Below, one piece after another: positions 60,421 to 64,000 of a DNA stretch of 64,000 bases. Source of the DNA: Hybos culiciformis (Eukaryota; Arthropoda; Insecta; Diptera; Hybotidae). The stretch spans positions 151,820,444 to 151,884,443 of the forward strand of contig OZ023273.1 in NCBI GenBank assembly GCA_964007475.1, read 5' to 3'. How positions within the stretch are numbered: the first letter of the stretch is position 1; each line of letters starts with the position of its first letter. The notes under the pieces were generated by a model. It searched no databases. It was given only the letters and a program-made list of their open reading frames with translations, and was not told where the DNA came from. A program made the position numbers and the translations under genes.

Positions 60421-62825
60421 ATAGTTATTTGGTAACTTTAATAAAAAAAAAATGTCAATGAACATCGAAACATTAAATAAATAGTTATTTATTTTATTGG
60501 CTGTCAAAATGGTTACTTCTATTGAAGTTCAACATAAAATTATTTGATTTAAAACAAAATGTAATAGCTTATTAAAAACAACATTAGTAATAGCTTTTAT
60601 AAACTATCTCGTAGGTAATTTTATTTTTTTAACTAGAAATATTTACTCATCCGATTTAATTATCTCAAATAATGGGTAATAAAAAAATAAAACTTAAAGT
60701 TTTGAATGTAAGCCAATTAAAAATTGGGAAACAATTCAAAGTTAACAAAATTTGAAAACAAATTTCAAAAGTTTTCTTGTAAGAATTAGGTACATAACAA
60801 AACTTTTCTGTCTTCATTTACATATATATGTCTGTCTTCATTTATGTACTGTAGTTTATTATATTTTTATGCTGAATATTATTATTATGAGTCATCATCC
60901 TCATATTTTATTATTGAAATTTTCTTTCAGATATATTGATTCTCATTATTTTAAAAATAAAAAGTTTTTTTAATTGGAAGTTTCATAAATCATTGAATAT
61001 GTTAAGTAAAAATTTGGTTATGATTTGGTAATGGTATTTAGATGAAAATATAAAAAACATTACATTAAAGTTCATTTAGTTGGTTGTCTGAATTACTGAA
61101 AACAGGCCCAGTTCGCCAAATGTATATCTCAAAATTCTGTTCAAAGTTAAATGTTCAAAAATATTTACATCGTCATATTGTGGTTTATGATGTGAAAATT
61201 TGAACTAGTGAAAGAAATATAATTGTACATAATAACTTGAAACATATTCATATAAAAATAATATAAAAACGATAATAGCTTCAATTACTTCATAATGTTT
61301 TTCAAATTATTTTTACTGTGAGAATAATAAATATAGATAACAATACATTCTCTGCTACATAAATACATATTTAAAAAAATTTAGTTATGCTTTATTATGT
61401 TATTGCAATTTTTCTTAACTAATGCAAAAAATGCAATACCATGAGATGTTTTAAAATGGAAAAATAACTACAAGAATTTATAATTACATAAGTTTTTACC
61501 GGAAGAAATAAAACCGGTCATCTTAGGTGTTAAAAAACCCAGAATCTATGTGCGAGCTACTGGGCATTAAAGTAAAAAGTAAAAAAAAAGTAGTGTAAGA
61601 ATTCAAAAATAAAGTTAAGTAAAACGCTCTAATTTTTTCAATAGCTAGGCACATATCAGGTTGGACGTGGAATTTAATGTTCTACTTTGAAACATTCAAA
61701 CATGATGGATTGGATGAGTTTTCCCATTCAATCCACCTTTTTTGATCCATCTTTAGCTCCAAAACCAACTTTTTTTTCATAGTGATCGATTCGATAATTT
61801 TTTTTTAAATACTTAAAATAGAACAGTCATAATTTAAAAGAAAATTTCAATATATCTATCTACATATATAAATAAAAATGTAAATTCTGTTTTTTATATG
61901 TAGGCGTCGAAAGTTCTTCATCGGTTACTTTGAAATTTTGGTATAACGTATAGGTACTGATACAGGCGTAGTTCATTAGGTCGTAATTTATAATTTTTAG
62001 GTTCCAGTTCATAGATTAATTTTTAAAATGAATGAAAAAAAATATATTTTTTCAGATTCTAGTTCATTTTGCTTTTTAAATTCTAGTTCATTAGGCCCTA
62101 ATTTGTGGTGCCTATATTTTTTATTTATATATATTCAATTTAACACTTAAATCTTGAATGATAAATAAATTACGTACTTTTTGTACAACTTGACAAAAGA
62201 AAACTAATTATTAATATCTTTAATATTGGTGTAAAAGAATTGATTGTAAAATTTTTACCGAAGTCGTCTAATTTGAATAAAAAATAAATAAATGAGTTTA
62301 CTTTTTAATCTGTTAAGTAACGAATACTTATATTAATTTTTGCAAAGGTTTTTATTTTCATATGTTTTTAGGTTTCTATTTTATTTTTTTAAGTTGTTTT
62401 TTTTTATATTGTTAATTTCATAATAAAGTCGAAAGATATTTTCAATATACCGTATAATATATGAACGGATTTGTATAATTTCAAACTATTTCTATTAAGA
62501 ATATGTACTTCATTTTCTTGCTTTCGAAGTTCATTGCAAGAATCTTATAGAATAGAATAGATATAGAAATTATATAAAATTAATATAAGTGTTTAAAATT
62601 TAAATCAAAAATGTGTGATGTAATTTTAATGAGTAAATATTAATTTAAAATTGATGTACAATTTAAAATAAAAAATTATTTGTAATATGTATACCTAAGT
62701 ATTGGTATTATTATTAAAAAAATCAGTGCATATTCTATTCAATTTATTTTTCTTTTTTTGTTTTCTTTAAGCAAATTAAAAAAAGACATAAACATCACTG
62801 CCAAATTTTCATATATGAGCCCTTC

Positions 62826-63060
62826 ATTGCACAAATCGATTAACTCCATAAAAAAAATGGAGAAATGCGATGAAATAATGTGCATTGGTTTTTAAAATTC
62901 CTTTTATAATATAAATTCAAATAAAAATTATTGTCGTTTAATGATGTTCAATTTTAAAGTATGGGAAAATTTGTATAAATATAAAAGTTATGGCTATACC
63001 AAGTGCTTTTACGATTAAATTTAAGATTTCTTAAAAAGTGGAGTTAATCGAGTTATGCAA
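62826..63060. mobile_element. Possible MITE, CGATTAACTCCA arms
   Basis: TTGCACAAATCGATTAACTC on the left mirrors GAGTTAATCGAGTTATGCAA on the right with small differences. The TAACTCGA module also occurs in the element at 4780-5018. No duplication found. Confidence 0.5.
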
Positions 63061-63640
63061 TAACGTCTCATATGTAGTTTCCTGATACGTCATACAATAA
63101 TATTTTTATACTTAAAAATTTAAGATACTAGAAATTATAAAAATTAAGTGGATCGATAAGGCATATTTTATTGAAAATAAAATACCGAAATAAAACTAAC
63201 ATAATGTAATTTTTTTTAGAGTCATGCGCTCTAATAATGTGATGACTCATGAATCCTTTTTTCTAATTCATAAACAAGTGTTTTTCACTTTTCGGTATTA
63301 TAATATATTATCTAAAAAAGAAAATAAATACATTCACAAATGTAAAAGAAAAAAAAATCAAGCATGTTTTTGGCGCTAAAATACTTAATATTATTATAGT
63401 GTTACCATATATAATGTATTATTAAAAAAATATTTTTTTTTTCATATTCATGCTTATTAATTGAGTGAACTTAGTGTTATATTCTACGAATAAATACTAA
63501 AGGAAGAGTAAATCCAGCTCTGGAATGAAGTATCTCTCTTACATGTATTAGTGAAACCTATACATTAACATTACAGGGTGCTTTTTGCAAAATCTGCAAA
63601 CATTATGTTTGTCGTTTTGGGATTGTTTTCAATTTTATTA

Positions 63641-63900
63641 CCCCGATTTGGCTCAAATTTGAAAAGGGGTTAAAGGGGGGCCCCAGATGCGAAATCCAAG
63701 ACGGTTTTGGCGTAAAAGGCCCCGTTTCAAAGATATAGCCCTTCAAAGTTTTCATACATTCCAAAATATTTTACCATATTATTTTTTGGAAAAGGGCAAA
63801 ATATTTCGGAAAAGGAAGACTCCCCCGAAAAAACCGTCTTGGATTTCACATCGCGGGGTACGCCTCTACCCCCTCTCCAAAATTAGGCCAAATCGGAGTT
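63641..63900. mobile_element. GC-rich foldback element
   Basis: The outer arms CCCCGATTTGGC and GGCCAAATCGG are inverted. An inner perfect 18-bp pair, GAAATCCAAGACGGTTTT (63691) and its complement (63830-63847), forms a hairpin. A 71-codon frame through it has low-complexity basic composition and is not supported as a gene. Confidence 0.65.
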
Positions 63901-63924
63901 AAAAAATTCCTTCACCATATCCAA

Positions 63925-64000
63925 ATTTTTGAAAACTTTGAGGGGCCAAAACTCGGAAACTGGGCCTTTCCCCCAAAAAAAAAATACATGGAGGGTGATT
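63925..64000. mobile_element. Edge-truncated relative of the 1369-1580 element
   Basis: GAAAACTTTGAGGGG followed by CTCGGAAACTGGGCCTTTCCC parallels GAAAACTTTGGGGG ... GAAACAGGGCCTTTGCC at about 1446-1492. The element continues past the window. Confidence 0.5.

Larger units (their letters stand above)
59403..64000 (+). other. Intron after the alternative first exon (runs off the window)
   Basis: Begins GTAAAT. It contains a TIR element at 59476-59742, a LINE 3' remnant at about 60100-60420, a possible TIR element at 62826-63060 and GC-rich foldback DNA from 63641 to the edge. From 60430 to 62820 I see only AT-rich DNA, plus a piece of the dispersed repeat near 61870-61960. Confidence 0.55.

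Noticed and set aside
63687..63902. 71-codon plus-strand frame
   Set aside because: It spans a GC-rich foldback hairpin; the basic composition follows from A/G-rich repeat DNA.

Overview
This is very AT-rich eukaryotic nuclear DNA with the look of an arthropod, most likely insect, genome. It has long homopolymer A/T runs, GT-AG introns, tRNA-derived SINEs, non-autonomous Helitrons, hAT-type MITEs with 8-bp target duplications, many foldback elements, and coding sequence confined to small exons. No bacterial-style genes, rRNA genes, free-standing tRNA genes or CRISPR arrays were seen. The species cannot be fixed from the sequence alone.

The backbone of the window is one large plus-strand gene seen as widely spaced short exons: 28022-28107, 37126-37239, 41090-41224 and 48437-48571. 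The introns between them are 9.0, 3.9 and 7.2 kb. A fifth exon at 59096-59402 carries its own ATG and probably marks an alternative promoter. Every exon ends in phase 1 at a strong donor (GTAAGT, GTAAGC, GTAAGT, GTAAGT, GTAAAT), and each exon from the second onward starts in phase 1. They therefore join into one open frame, and the 38-, 45- and 45-codon exons can each be skipped without breaking it. The encoded protein is rich in Ser, Thr, Lys, Arg and Pro and looks disordered, like a cytoskeletal or scaffold linker. I do not recognise the gene. More exons must lie beyond the right edge, and an acceptor in phase 2 at 28022 implies an upstream exon as well.

A compact two-exon gene for a 201-residue SAM-methyltransferase-like protein lies on the minus strand at 13565-14243. 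It has a GxGxG-type motif and an AATAAA right after the stop codon. It is either nested in an upstream intron of the host gene or just upstream of it. Three weaker coding candidates are listed at low confidence: 48878-49424 (minus, two exons), 22929-23171 (minus), and a broken reading frame at 35200-35367 (plus).

The rest is intronic or intergenic DNA filled with transposon remains. There are three non-autonomous Helitrons (12249-12425, 34481-34759, 41938-42208), each starting TC, ending CTAG after a hairpin, and sitting exactly between A and T. Two hAT MITEs have perfect 8-bp duplications (21867-22366, 43466-43950), and a third small element at 57351-57586 also has an 8-bp duplication. There are two multi-copy hairpin families, two copies of a tRNA-derived SINE plus a decayed third SINE-like sequence, a LINE 3' end (about 60100-60420), many single foldback MITEs, and several tandem arrays. 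The two window ends hold related GC-rich foldback sequences.
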